In this document: one piece after another, positions 35,605 through 44,378 of the stretch
Layout of the letters: each line of letters begins with the position of its first letter
Numbering within the stretch: position 1 is the stretch's first letter
Origin: Rhizobium rhododendri
Lineage (GTDB): Bacteria > Pseudomonadota > Alphaproteobacteria > Rhizobiales > Rhizobiaceae
Assembly: GCF_007000325.2 (NCBI RefSeq)
Contig: NZ_CP117267.1
Location: 2,604,001-2,668,000, forward strand
DNA: 64,000 bases
Direction of reading: 5' to 3'
Notes under the pieces: model-generated
The model's database searches: none
Told to the model about the DNA's origin: nothing
The model's input: the letters and a program-made list of their open reading frames with translations, nothing else
Position numbers and translations under genes: made by a program

Positions 35605-38600
35605 CTACTCCGCAGCCATTGCCGGCGGCATCGGATGTTGCTGTTCGTCCACCGTCCCGGCCTCGTTCTTGCCGGCCTTTAATTTCGGCTCCTTGCCAAA
35701 GAACAGGGCGTAGGCGGCGGGCAAGACGATGATCGTCAGGACGGTTGCCACCAGGATACCGCCCATCATCGCATAGGCGAGCGGGCCCCAGAACACGCCG
35801 CGCGAAATCGGGATCAGCGCCAGTACGGCGGTGAGCGCGGTCAGCATGATCGGCCGGAAACGACGCACGGCCGAGCCGATGATCGCCTCCTGGCGCTCCA
35901 TGCCCATAGCGATATCCTGGTCGATCTGGTCGATGAGGATGATCGAGTTGCGGATGATGATACCGAGCAGCGCGATGACACCGAGAATGGCAACGAACCC
36001 GAACGGCGCACCGCTGATCAGGAGCGCAGCCGCAGCCCCGATGATGCCGAGCGGTCCAGTCGCCAGCACCAGCATCGCCTTGCCGAAGTGCTGCAACTGG
36101 ATCATCAGGAGCACGACGATGACGAGCAGCATGATCGGCGCCTTGGCGGCAATGGAGGCCTGGCTTTCCGCCGCATCCTCGGTACCACCCTGCACCTCGA
36201 TCTGATAGCCGGGCGGCAGGCTGTCGCGGAGCGGCTTCAGGTCGGCGTAGAGTTTTGTCGTCACGTCGTTTGCCTGCACATCGTCGGGCAGCGTAGCCCG
36301 CACCGTGATCGTCGGCAGGCGGTCGCGGCGCCATTCCAGCCCCAGCGTCATGGTCGGCACGACCTTTGCCACCTGCGACAGCGGCACGAAACCGCCGGCA
36401 TCGCTCGGCACGGAGATGGAATTGACCGCCGACAGCAGATGCCGATTGGCTTCCGGCTCGCGTGCCACGATCGACACGGTCTCTTCGCCTTCGCGGAAGT
36501 CGCCGAGCGAGGCCCCCGTGACGGCAGCGGCCAGTACCTGGCGAATGCGCTGCGACGTGACGCCGAGGGCCCGTGCCCGATCCTGATCGATCACCAGGCG
36601 CATTTCCGGCACCGGCTCGAGCCAGTCGTCGTGGATCGCACCCATGCGGGGATCGGCGGCGAAACGCTGCTTTACCTGGTCGGCGATACGACGAACCTCG
36701 AGGCGGTCGGGGCCAAGCACGCGCATCTGCACGGGCCATCCGGTCGGCGGACCGAGGAACAGCCGGTCGACCTTGGCGCGGATGTCCGGAAAGTCGGCGG
36801 CGAGAATGCCGCGCAGCTTGATGATCAGCCGCTCGCGGGCGGGTTCGTCGTTGGCAAGCACGAGCAATTGCGCGAAGTTCGGATTGATAAGCTGCTGGTC
36901 GAGCGGCAGGAAAAAGCGCGGAGCGCCCTCGCCGATGTAGCTGGCAACAAAGCGCTTGTCCTTGTCGTCGGCAATCCGGGCCTCCAGCGCCGCCGCCTGC
37001 TTTTCAACCTCGGCGATGCTGGTGCCCTCAGGCAGCCAGAGGTCGACAAGGATCTCAGGCCGCGACGATTGCGGAAAGAAATTCTGCGGAATGAACTGGA
37101 AGGCCCAGAGACTGGTGCCGAAGGTCAGCAGCGTCAACGCCAGCACGATGATCCGATGCCGCACGGCCCAGCCGACAGTGCCGCGCAGGCGACGGTAGAA
37201 GCGGGTATCGAAGACGTCGTGATGGCTGCCCGCATGATGCCGCTGCTTGAGGATCATGTAGCCGAGCCACGGTGTAAAATAGACGGCGACGAACCAGGAT
37301 GTCACCAGCGCGATGCCGACCACATAGAACAGGGTGCGGACATACTCGCCGGCGGTAGACGCTGCAAAGCCGACCGGGATGAAGCCTGCCGTGGTGATCA
37401 GCGTTCCTGTCAGCATCGGGAATGCGGTTGATGTATAGGCAAAGCTGGCGGCGTCGAGCTTGACCATGCCCTCCTCCAGCTTGCGCTCCATCAGTTCGAC
37501 AACGATCATGGCATCGTCGACCAGAAGACCGAGCGCAATGATCAGCGCACCCAGTGAGATGCGCTGCAGGTCGATGCCGAATTCGTACATGATGGCAAAG
37601 GTCGCGGCCAGCACCAGCGGAATGGCGATGGCAATCACCAGACCCGAGCGCCAGCCGATCGACACGAAGGAGACGATCAGCACGATGACGAGCGCTTCGC
37701 CCAGCGCATGCATGAATTCGCTGACCGCGTCGGTGACGACATCGGGCTGGTTGGCGATCTGGTCAACGGCGACGCCGAGCGGCAGCGACGATTCGAACCG
37801 CTGGTAAACGGCATCGACGGAATGGCCGACGTCGGTGACTTTGTAGCCCTTGGCCATGACCACGCCGACCTGCACGCTCTCATGGCCGTTATATTTGAAT
37901 TTGGCCGTGTAGGGGTCCTGCAGCCCCGCATAGACGGTGGCAATGTCGCCGAGACGCGTCACCTGGTCTCCGGCCTTCAACCTCAACTCACGGATATCTT
38001 CGATCTTCCTGACATCGCCCTCGACGGAAATGCGCACCGACCTCAAGCCGGTATCGACGGAGCCGGCCGAATCGACGCTGTTCTGGCCCGTGACGGCAGC
38101 ACGAAGGGTATCGAGCGTCAGTCCGCGCTCGGCCAGCGCCTTCGACGAGACGTCGATGTAGATTCTCTCGGGCTGGTCGCCGATGATCACCGCTTTTTCG
38201 ACGCCCGGCACGGTTAGCAGCATGTCCCGCGCCTGGATGGCGAACTTCTTCAGCTCCGGATAGCTGTAGCCAGTGCCGCTGATCGAATGGAGCGTGATGA
38301 AGGTGTCGCCGAATTCATCGTTGAAATAGGGTCCGAGGAGGCCCGACGGCAGCTCGCTCTGGATATCGCCGACCTTCTTGCGCACCTGATAGAAAGCGTC
38401 GTTCACCTCGGCCGCGTTGGTGTCGCCCTTGACCTGGACAGTGATGATGGCGCTGCCGGCGCGGGTGTATGATTTTACCCAGTCGAGATGCGGCGTCTCC
38501 TGCAGTTTGCGCTCGATCTTGTTGACCACCTGGTCTTCCATCTCGTCAATCGACGCACCGGGCCAGATGGCCTGCACCACCATGACGCGGAAGGTAAAGT

Positions 38601-38754
38601 CGGGATCTTCCTTCTGGCCCATGTGGGTCAGGCCGAGGGCTCCGGCGATGATGATCAGCCCGAACAGGAAGCGGGCGATACTCGGATGGCCGATTGCCCA
38701 GCGCGAGAGATTGAATGGCTGCTTTTGTTCAGTGGGTGTGGTCATCATCTTCAT
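35605..38754 (-). CDS. RND-family efflux pump permease (1049 aa)
   Basis: Inner-membrane proton-driven pump of the AcrB/MMPL-like RND superfamily. There is one N-terminal span, two large periplasmic regions and two clusters of spans. The proton-relay aspartate pair lies in LGLLVDDAMIVVELMERK, and RGVFWGPLAYAMMGG and the final ATVLTIIVLPAAYALFFG match the C-terminal spans. The start at 38754 is chosen from three close ATGs and removes 29 unlikely residues. It follows the fusion protein by 16 bp. A weak hairpin with a short T run follows the stop. No outer-membrane channel gene is adjacent, so a shared TolC would be needed. Confidence 0.92.
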   Translation of the reverse strand: MKMMTTPTEQKQPFNLSRWAIGHPSIARFLFGLIIIAGALGLTHMGQKEDPDFTFRVMVVQAIWPGASIDEMEDQVVNKIERKLQETPHLDWVKSYTRAGSAIITVQVKGDTNAAEVNDAFYQVRKKVGDIQSELPSGLLGPYFNDEFGDTFITLHSISGTGYSYPELKKFAIQARDMLLTVPGVEKAVIIGDQPERIYIDVSSKALAERGLTLDTLRAAVTGQNSVDSAGSVDTGLRSVRISVEGDVRKIEDIRELRLKAGDQVTRLGDIATVYAGLQDPYTAKFKYNGHESVQVGVVMAKGYKVTDVGHSVDAVYQRFESSLPLGVAVDQIANQPDVVTDAVSEFMHALGEALVIVLIVSFVSIGWRSGLVIAIAIPLVLAATFAIMYEFGIDLQRISLGALIIALGLLVDDAMIVVELMERKLEEGMVKLDAASFAYTSTAFPMLTGTLITTAGFIPVGFAASTAGEYVRTLFYVVGIALVTSWFVAVYFTPWLGYMILKQRHHAGSHHDVFDTRFYRRLRGTVGWAVRHRIIVLALTLLTFGTSLWAFQFIPQNFFPQSSRPEILVDLWLPEGTSIAEVEKQAAALEARIADDKDKRFVASYIGEGAPRFFLPLDQQLINPNFAQLLVLANDEPARERLIIKLRGILAADFPDIRAKVDRLFLGPPTGWPVQMRVLGPDRLEVRRIADQVKQRFAADPRMGAIHDDWLEPVPEMRLVIDQDRARALGVTSQRIRQVLAAAVTGASLGDFREGEETVSIVAREPEANRHLLSAVNSISVPSDAGGFVPLSQVAKVVPTMTLGLEWRRDRLPTITVRATLPDDVQANDVTTKLYADLKPLRDSLPPGYQIEVQGGTEDAAESQASIAAKAPIMLLVIVVLLMIQLQHFGKAMLVLATGPLGIIGAAAALLISGAPFGFVAILGVIALLGIIIRNSIILIDQIDQDIAMGMERQEAIIGSAVRRFRPIMLTALTAVLALIPISRGVFWGPLAYAMMGGILVATVLTIIVLPAAYALFFGKEPKLKAGKNEAGTVDEQQHPMPPAMAAE

Positions 38755-38770
38755 CCGCTTTCGAGTGCGA

Positions 38771-39922
38771 TCAGCGCATGACGGCCGCAGACGCAGCAGC
38801 GTCCACAGGCTCTGCGGCGGCGGCCTGCTGTCCACTGCCATCGGGTAGCTTGACCTGCATGTTTTCGGCCATGAACTGCGTGCCAGCGGCGACGACGAGA
38901 TCGCCGGCCTTCAGGCCATCGGAGACCCGGACGCCGACCCCGGTAAACTCGGCAAGCCTGACGTCCTGCGCATGCACGGTGGCCGTTGTCCTGTCGACCA
39001 GCCAGACGACCTTGCGTCCGTCCTTCTCGGCCAGCGCACTGAGCGGTATGGACACGAAAGGCACGGCGTTTTCCGCTGTCGCCTCGACGGTAGAAGTCAT
39101 CCCGAGAAGCACGCGCGGGTCGTTCGGCAGGCTGATCCGGACTGAGAACGTGCGCGATTGCGTATCGGCGCTGCCGGAGACCTCGCGCACCTTGCCATCG
39201 AACACGAGGCCGTCGTTCGCCCAGAAACGGGCCTTGACCGTCTTGCCGACGCTGAACTGGCCAACATCGGTTTCCGGCACGGCAATAGCGACTTCCTTCT
39301 CTCCGTCGACCGCAACGGTGATCACCGGCGTGCCAGTGCTGACCACCTGGCCGACATCGGCATTGACGGCGGTGACGATGCCATTGAGATCCGATGCGAG
39401 ACTGGCATAGGCGACCTGATTCTTGGCCTCGTCGAGCGACGAGATGGCCGAATCGCGCGTTGCGACGGCCTGGTCGTAAGCCAGCTGTGCCTGCTCGAGT
39501 TGCGACTTCGAGGAGACGTTCTTATCGAACAGCTGCTGGGCGCGATCGCGAGAAAGCGTTGCGGTCTGGACCTGCTTCTCGGCGGAAAGACGATCCGCCT
39601 CAGCGCGCTTGACCGCCAATGCGTAGTCCGTGGCATCGATTTTCGCCAGCACATCGCCCGGCTTCACCCGCTGACCGATATCGACGCGCCGCTCGACGAT
39701 CTTGCCGCTGACGCGAAAGCCGAGGTTCATCTCGGTTCGGGCCCGCACGGAGCCGGAATAATCCAGTGTCCGCGTTGTTTCCGCCTTGGCAATCTCGACG
39801 ACCTTGACAGGGCGAATGACAGGCTTGGTCTCGGCCTGCTTCTCGTTGCAGCCGGAAATGACGGCAGCAGCGATGAGGAGGACAAAGGCGGATGAAAGGC
39901 GCAGTTTGATGGGCGAAATCAT
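38771..39922 (-). CDS. RND efflux membrane-fusion lipoprotein (383 aa)
   Basis: Periplasmic adaptor. The N-terminus is a lipoprotein signal with lipobox VISGC, followed by the biotinyl-lipoyl-like half motifs (GSVRARTEMNLGFRVSGKIV and later LNGIVTAVNADVGQVV) on either side of a coiled-coil hairpin rich in Gln/Ala/Glu, then beta-barrel domains. The ATG at 39922 with GAGGAG is chosen over a 55-codon extension. It lies between its TetR gene (44 bp) and the pump gene (16 bp). Confidence 0.92.
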   Translation of the reverse strand: MISPIKLRLSSAFVLLIAAAVISGCNEKQAETKPVIRPVKVVEIAKAETTRTLDYSGSVRARTEMNLGFRVSGKIVERRVDIGQRVKPGDVLAKIDATDYALAVKRAEADRLSAEKQVQTATLSRDRAQQLFDKNVSSKSQLEQAQLAYDQAVATRDSAISSLDEAKNQVAYASLASDLNGIVTAVNADVGQVVSTGTPVITVAVDGEKEVAIAVPETDVGQFSVGKTVKARFWANDGLVFDGKVREVSGSADTQSRTFSVRISLPNDPRVLLGMTSTVEATAENAVPFVSIPLSALAEKDGRKVVWLVDRTTATVHAQDVRLAEFTGVGVRVSDGLKAGDLVVAAGTQFMAENMQVKLPDGSGQQAAAAEPVDAAASAAVMR

Positions 39923-39966
39923 GATCGCACTCCTCGGTCGACGGCGGATGGACGGCAGCAGGCAAA

Positions 39967-40569
39967 TTATCTCAAGGCACGAATGGCGTATTCCACGAGA
40001 TCGTCGGGCATCGCCCGGTTCTCCTTGGCAAGGCACTGCGCCACCATCTGCGGGTGACAGAGGGTAACCGTTGCTGCGCCAAGACATTTCGACGCGATGT
40101 GGGGGTCCTGTTCGGCAAACTCGCCGGCAGCGATCCCTTCGGAAATGATACCAGCCATGACGTCGTGGATGCGGTCGATGTGCTTTTCGATGACATGCCA
40201 GTCACGCTCGATGGCGACGACGACCATCTCATGAACCTTCTCCTCGTCGAGCATGGTATCGAGAGTGAGCTTGTACTGGCCATGGACGAGAGCACGCAGC
40301 CTGTCGGCGGCACTCGCCTGCTTGCGCGCCGCGCCAAGGGCGAGCTCATAACCGGTATCGAGCATCCGCCCGCAGAGCGCCTGGTGGATTTCGACCTTGG
40401 AGCTAAAGAAGCGATAGATGTTTGCCGTCGACATGCCGAGATCCTTGGCGATGTCGGCCACCGTTGTCTTGGCATAGCCGTAGTGGCGGAAAAGCCGCTC
40501 GGCACAATCGAGGATGCGCGCAACATTCTCCTGGCGGTTGACCTCTGAGGAATCGGCGATGGCGTTCAT
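39967..40569 (-). CDS. TetR-family repressor of the RND efflux operon (200 aa)
   Basis: N-terminal HTH: RILDCAERLFRHYGYAKTTV then ADIAKDLGMSTANIYRFFSSK (about residues 15-58), followed by a helical ligand-binding domain containing a TetR C-terminal segment (HEMVVVAIERDWHVIEKHIDRI split over helices). First gene of the tetR-MFP-RND operon, so autoregulation is likely. The start at 40569 lies only 5 bp after a 54-bp perfect palindrome that covers the promoter -10 region. Confidence 0.9.
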   Translation of the reverse strand: MNAIADSSEVNRQENVARILDCAERLFRHYGYAKTTVADIAKDLGMSTANIYRFFSSKVEIHQALCGRMLDTGYELALGAARKQASAADRLRALVHGQYKLTLDTMLDEEKVHEMVVVAIERDWHVIEKHIDRIHDVMAGIISEGIAAGEFAEQDPHIASKCLGAATVTLCHPQMVAQCLAKENRAMPDDLVEYAIRALR

Positions 40570-40574
40570 AAGGC

Positions 40575-40641
40575 ACTTTCGATTTACGACTGACGAAATT
40601 CTATTTTCGTCAGTCGTAAATCGAAAGTCATACTTTGTCAA
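40575..40641 (-). promoter_or_regulatory. Efflux-operon promoter overlapped by a 24-bp-arm perfect palindrome
   Basis: The arms 40575-40598 and 40605-40628 are exact reverse complements of 24 bp with a 6-nt centre. On the minus strand TTGACA (40641-40636) is followed after 17 nt by TACGAC (40618-40613), which lies inside the right arm, so a bound repressor would cover the -10 and start site. The transcript would begin with, or close to, a long hairpin just before the tetR start codon. Confidence 0.8.
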
Positions 40642-40646
40642 CGCAT

Positions 40647-40662
40647 TGCCAGGCACCTGGCA
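40647..40662. promoter_or_regulatory. Short palindrome just upstream of the efflux promoter
   Basis: TGCCAGG-CA-CCTGGCA, perfect 7-bp arms with a 2-nt centre, lies 5 bp upstream of the -35 box. The position suits an activator or second regulator, but none is encoded next to it. Confidence 0.45.
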
Positions 40663-40700
40663 CGGGTTTCACTGTGCGGGAGTTCATAGCCGAGGCGCGC

Positions 40701-40733
40701 GGAGCTCGGAGCTCGGAGCTCGGAGCTCGGAGC
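40701..40733. repeat. Short tandem repeat, GGAGCTC x 4.7
   Basis: Four exact copies of the 7-bp unit GGAGCTC at 40701-40728 followed by a partial fifth copy (GGAGC). It sits between the efflux operon promoter and the osmC terminator, outside any gene. Such arrays change copy number by slippage. Confidence 0.9.
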
Positions 40734-40743
40734 GCACGACGCA

Positions 40744-40776
40744 TAAAAAATGCCGGACCATTGGCTGGTCCGGCAT
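40744..40776 (-). terminator. Rho-independent terminator of the OsmC gene
   Basis: A perfect 10-bp stem (40750-40759 with 40767-40776), 7-nt loop, followed on the minus strand by six T's. Confidence 0.92.
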
Positions 40777-40794
40777 GTCAGGCAGCAGTTTTTC

Positions 40795-41226
40795 TTAGGA
40801 GAACTGCACGTCGAGCGTCATTGGCACGGCGGCAAGCGCTTTTGATAACGGGCAACCGGCCTTCGCCTGTTCAGCCAGTTCCTTGAACTTGGCCTCGTCG
40901 GTGCCGGGCACGCTTGCAACCAGCGTCAGGGCGATACCCGTGATACCGAAGCCGCCTTCGACGCTTTCCAGGGTGACCCTGGCAGTTGTCTGCATGCTGG
41001 TCGCTTTAAGGCCAGCGCCATCGAGGATGCCGGAAAGAGCCATCGTGAAGCAACCGGCATGGGCAGCACCAATGAGTTCTTCCGGATTGGTGCCGGCAAC
41101 GCCTTCGAAACGGCTGGCATATCCGTAAGGATGCTCCTTCAGAGCGCCGCTCTGGGTGCTGATCTCGCCTTTTCCATCCTTGATTCCGCCAGCCCAGTGG
41201 GCCGAGCCCGTGCGTGTGATCTTCAT
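40795..41226 (-). CDS. OsmC/Ohr-family peroxidase (143 aa)
   Basis: Thiol peroxidase that reduces organic hydroperoxides. The two redox cysteines are C59 in AAHAGCFTMALS and C125 in AKAGCPLSKAL. The segment order and the GxxxTNPEELIGAAHAGCF block favour the OsmC branch over Ohr. The ATG at 41226 is chosen over a 43-codon extension. Monocistronic with its own terminator. Confidence 0.93.
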   Translation of the reverse strand: MKITRTGSAHWAGGIKDGKGEISTQSGALKEHPYGYASRFEGVAGTNPEELIGAAHAGCFTMALSGILDGAGLKATSMQTTARVTLESVEGGFGITGIALTLVASVPGTDEAKFKELAEQAKAGCPLSKALAAVPMTLDVQFS

Positions 41227-41394
41227 GTGGTGCTCCTTATGATTGGTTGTCGGGAGACGGCGGCTGCCGCTCCAGGGCAATCGATCGGAAAAACCTAAAA
41301 GGCTCCCCCATTGGCAATATAAGGTTTTCCCCGCAAAAGACGACCGCGGCAGCATGAAACTTCAAAAACGGCCACGGCTTCTTTTCCAAGGCAC

Positions 41395-41426
41395 AAAAAA
41401 CCCCGCGATCCGATTGGCTCGCGGGG
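41395..41426 (-). terminator. Rho-independent terminator after the periplasmic binding-protein gene
   Basis: CCCCGCGA (41401-41408) pairs with TCGCGGGG (41419-41426); on the minus strand six T's follow. It ends the minus-strand arm of the 41468-45959 cluster. Confidence 0.92.
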
Positions 41427-41467
41427 CTCCTGGTAAAGGCGGATGTGACTGCACTGCGCCGAATGCA

Positions 41468-42730
41468 CTATTTGTTCAGCGTCGCCTGCAGCTTGTTGAC
41501 GTCGTCCGTCGACATCTCACCATCGGTGGCGACCTTGCCATCGGCAATCTTCCAGAGACGGAACGGGCCAGTGATATCCCCGTATTTGTCGAAGGCGACG
41601 GGACCGATGACGCCTTCGTAGCGGATCGGTTTGCCATCCTTGATCAGGCCGAGTGCCTTGGTGAACTCTTCCTTGCCGGCATAGATAGGCGTGCCCGAAG
41701 GATCGACGGCCTTGTAGATCGCGTCCTTGATTTTGGCAGGATCTTCCGAGCCGGCAATGGCGATGGCAAGCCCGGCAATGGCACCGGCATCATAGGAGCG
41801 GTCGGCTGCCGGATTGGATGGCTCGATACCCGAGAAATCCTTGTAGTTCTTCATGAAATAATCGGTCGAGGCCGTCGGGCTGGTGCCGGAAGACGTGCCG
41901 TAGGCTTCCTTCAGGTAATCGGCGCCGACAGACTCGATGAAGTCAGGGCTGTTCATGCCGTCGTTGAGCAGGAATTTCTGCACCCCGCCCTGCGACACCC
42001 AGGTACGGGCAATCGTCGCGCCGTCGACCGGGGTGCTGATCAGGTAGAGGCCATCCGGGGTGCCGGACATGGCAGCGGTGACCTCGGAGGCATAGCTCGA
42101 CTGCTTCTCGTTGTACGGCGTGTCGGAGATGATCGTGCCGCCGAGCGCCTTGTAGGCGCGCGAGAATTCGGCCGACATGTTGACGCCGAAGTCGCTGTTG
42201 ACGTGGATGATGGCGAGCTTCTTGAAGCCCTTGTCGACCGCGTATTTAGCAGCGGCGACGCCCTGCAGTGCATCCGAGGTGATCGTCCGGAAGAAGATGC
42301 CGTTGGTCTTGCCATCGCGCCCGAGCGCCGTCAGCGTCGGCGACGAGGAAGCAGGCGAAATCTGGACAACCTTCGCAGGAGCAGTAACCGAGGTCAGGAT
42401 CGGGATCGACACCGACGAGATGATACCGCCGATGATGACGGGCACCTTCTTCACCTGTACTAGCTGCGTTGCCGCATCGACAGCGACGTTGCCCTGGCTC
42501 TGGCTGTCGCGGGTATCGGTGACGAGGTCGCAGCCGCGCACGCCGCCGGCAGCATTGAGGTCGCGGAAGGCCATTTCGACCGACTTGGCGCCGGCCTGGC
42601 CGTATTCGCCGGCAGGACCGGTCAGTTCCATGACGAGGCCGACGGTGATCTTGCAATCGGCGGCATTGGCGATGCCAGCGGCAGAGATCAGGCCGAGAGC
42701 GGTGGTTACGGAAAGAAGCGTCTTTTTCAT
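41468..42730 (-). CDS. Branched-chain-amino-acid-type ABC transporter periplasmic binding protein (420 aa)
   Basis: Type I periplasmic binding protein (Peripla_BP_6). Signal peptide ends at ANA|AD; the mature start CKITVGLVMELTGPAGEYGQ is typical of the family, as are the later blocks VPVIIGGIISS and AIIHVNSDFG. It is the binding subunit for the LivGFHM-like transporter encoded from 46078 on the opposite strand, although it lies at the far end of the divergent operon, 49 bp after the NTF2-like gene. The ligand is unknown and need not be a branched-chain amino acid. Confidence 0.9.
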   Translation of the reverse strand: MKKTLLSVTTALGLISAAGIANAADCKITVGLVMELTGPAGEYGQAGAKSVEMAFRDLNAAGGVRGCDLVTDTRDSQSQGNVAVDAATQLVQVKKVPVIIGGIISSVSIPILTSVTAPAKVVQISPASSSPTLTALGRDGKTNGIFFRTITSDALQGVAAAKYAVDKGFKKLAIIHVNSDFGVNMSAEFSRAYKALGGTIISDTPYNEKQSSYASEVTAAMSGTPDGLYLISTPVDGATIARTWVSQGGVQKFLLNDGMNSPDFIESVGADYLKEAYGTSSGTSPTASTDYFMKNYKDFSGIEPSNPAADRSYDAGAIAGLAIAIAGSEDPAKIKDAIYKAVDPSGTPIYAGKEEFTKALGLIKDGKPIRYEGVIGPVAFDKYGDITGPFRLWKIADGKVATDGEMSTDDVNKLQATLNK

Positions 42731-42779
42731 GATTGTTCCCCTTGTTAGGTACGACTTCTATTTTTACGCAGTAATCCTG

Positions 42780-43208
42780 TCAGGTCTCCGGTGTCTGCAA
42801 CCAGGTTTCTTGCAGATGCCGCCATTGGACGCCCGATGGCGCCGATGAACTCGCGGTAAAAAGGGCACTCGCCTGCCGACGGGACCGGACGCCCCTGCGG
42901 CACTGCACCTCGACATAAGTGACGACGACAGTATCGTCAGTCTGGAAGCCCGCGCGGATGTCCTCGATGTCGATCGAGAAATCACCATGGAAGGTGGCGC
43001 GATTGGCCCGGATCAGATCGATGGTCGCCGCCCTGTCGAAAACGCGGCCGGTCGGCGGTATCATCTGGAAGCCGTCTCCGAACGCCTGCTCACAGCGTCC
43101 GAAATCCGTCAGGTCAGCCGTCGCCGCATCGTACCAGCCGACGAAGAATTCGTGGAAGGCGATGACCTCGGCGCGGGCACACTCGAAGAGTGACTGATCC
43201 TGGCTCAT
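42780..43208 (-). CDS. NTF2-like / SnoaL-type fold protein (142 aa)
   Basis: Pattern of a long N-terminal helix (ARAEVIAFHEFFVGWYDAAT), a FGRCEQAFGDGFQMIPPTG strand-loop and HGDFSIDIEDIRAGF, resembling DUF4440/SnoaL-like NTF2 folds with a pocket that binds small ligands. No signal peptide. Its ATG overlaps the aldo/keto reductase stop by 4 bp (ATGA), so the two are translationally coupled and probably act on the same pathway. Function is not assigned. Confidence 0.7.
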   Translation of the reverse strand: MSQDQSLFECARAEVIAFHEFFVGWYDAATADLTDFGRCEQAFGDGFQMIPPTGRVFDRAATIDLIRANRATFHGDFSIDIEDIRAGFQTDDTVVVTYVEVQCRRGVRSRRQASALFTASSSAPSGVQWRHLQETWLQTPET

Positions 43209-44257
43209 ACTTTCCCCGCGTTGAGATTGTAATGCATGATGGAGCCATGCCTGCCGTTTCGGTCGCGTTCCAGCGTGTAGACGTCACCGAGGGGGCCTTT
43301 GCTTTCAGCGATAATCGCTTCGATCTGCCCCATGTCGTCTGCCGAAAGCACGATATCCATGATGCCGGCATTGGCCAGCGCATGCGCCTGATTGCGGGCA
43401 CCGACGATGACAGCTGCGACCTGCGGCTGACGCAGCACCCAGGCGCTGGCGACAGTGGCGATATCGACGCCATGTCGGTCGCCAATGACCTTCAATGTCG
43501 AAAGCAGCGATTGAAACAGGTCCCAGCCGCCGAAGTCGTCGATGATCAGCTTGTATTTCACCAGCGACCGGTTCTCGAGCGGCATCTCCGGCTCCGGCTG
43601 GCCCAGCCACTTGTCGCTGAGGAAACCGCCGGCAACCGAACCGTAGCACAGGAATTTCACATCATTCGCCGCAGCCAGCGCCGTCAGGCTGTTGGCCGGC
43701 CGCTGGTCGAGGACGGAATATTGCAGCTGCTGGCTGACCAGCGGGATACCCGCCTTCAGGATCTCGGCAACATGCTGGGTGTCGAAATTCGTAGTGCCGA
43801 CATTACGGACCTTACCCTCCCCGTGCAATTCGTTGAGCCAGCCCAGCGCATCGAGATAGCCGTCAAGCGAGTAATCCCACCAGTGGAACTGCACAAGATC
43901 CAGGCGCTCCGTGCGCAACCGCCGCAGCGACTGCTCGACGATGCCACGGATATAATCGCGGTTCATGTTGCCGAGCTTCTCGAGATCGGGCACCAGCTTG
44001 GTGTGAACCTTCATCTCGGCCGCCGCCTCGGCCCCGCGCTCATTGCGCAGGCGGTCCCGGGCAGCGCCGATCAGTTCCTCGACGCCGGTGTAGATGTCGG
44101 CACAGTCGTATGTCCTGATACCGGCATCGTATGCGGCGATCAGGTCGGTCACGGCCTGATCGCGATCGATCGCCCCATGGCCACCGGCCAGCTGCCAGCC
44201 ACCGCGAATGACGCGGGAAATGGCATAGCCGGGGCGAAGTTCGAAGGTTTTCGTCAT
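43205..44257 (-). CDS. Aldo/keto reductase (350 aa)
   Basis: NAD(P)H-dependent TIM-barrel oxidoreductase. The catalytic tetrad is visible as D and Y in YDCADIYTGVEELIG, K in KVHTKLV and H in LVQFHWWDYS; the cofactor-binding C-terminal block is VIVGARNQAHALAN. It would reduce an aldehyde or ketone (or the reverse). In the minus-strand arm of the GntR cluster, 121 bp after the TIGR04076 gene; the gap holds a RIME-like palindrome. Confidence 0.88.
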   Translation of the reverse strand: MTKTFELRPGYAISRVIRGGWQLAGGHGAIDRDQAVTDLIAAYDAGIRTYDCADIYTGVEELIGAARDRLRNERGAEAAAEMKVHTKLVPDLEKLGNMNRDYIRGIVEQSLRRLRTERLDLVQFHWWDYSLDGYLDALGWLNELHGEGKVRNVGTTNFDTQHVAEILKAGIPLVSQQLQYSVLDQRPANSLTALAAANDVKFLCYGSVAGGFLSDKWLGQPEPEMPLENRSLVKYKLIIDDFGGWDLFQSLLSTLKVIGDRHGVDIATVASAWVLRQPQVAAVIVGARNQAHALANAGIMDIVLSADDMGQIEAIIAESKGPLGDVYTLERDRNGRHGSIMHYNLNAGKV

Positions 44258-44299
44258 GTCATGCAGCTTTCAAATTGGTAGAACGGTGGAGCGCGAAGG

Positions 44300-44346
44300 G
44301 CTCCCCCTCATTTGCCCTTTGGGCATCTTCTCCCCACGGGGAGAAG
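44300..44346. repeat. RIME1-like Rhizobium intergenic palindromic element
   Basis: CTCCCCCTCATTTGCCCTTT is followed by GGGCATCTTCTCCCC and a GGGGAGAAG arm. Two stems are visible: GCCC-TTT-GGGC (44314-44324) and CTTCTCCCC-AC-GGGGAGAAG (44327-44346). This layout, including the CCCTCAT lead and CTTCTCCCC stem, matches the RIME1 family as I remember it. It lies inside a minus-strand operon, between the TIGR04076 and aldo/keto reductase genes. Confidence 0.75.
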
Positions 44347-44378
44347 ACAGATATCGCTCCTGCGCCGCGCGCCATCAT

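Noticed and set aside
36088..37431. 447-codon plus-strand open frame
   Set aside because: Antisense to the RND pump gene; no family signature.
40701..40733. Possible CRISPR array
   Set aside because: Units are 7 bp and contiguous without spacers; no cas genes anywhere in the window.
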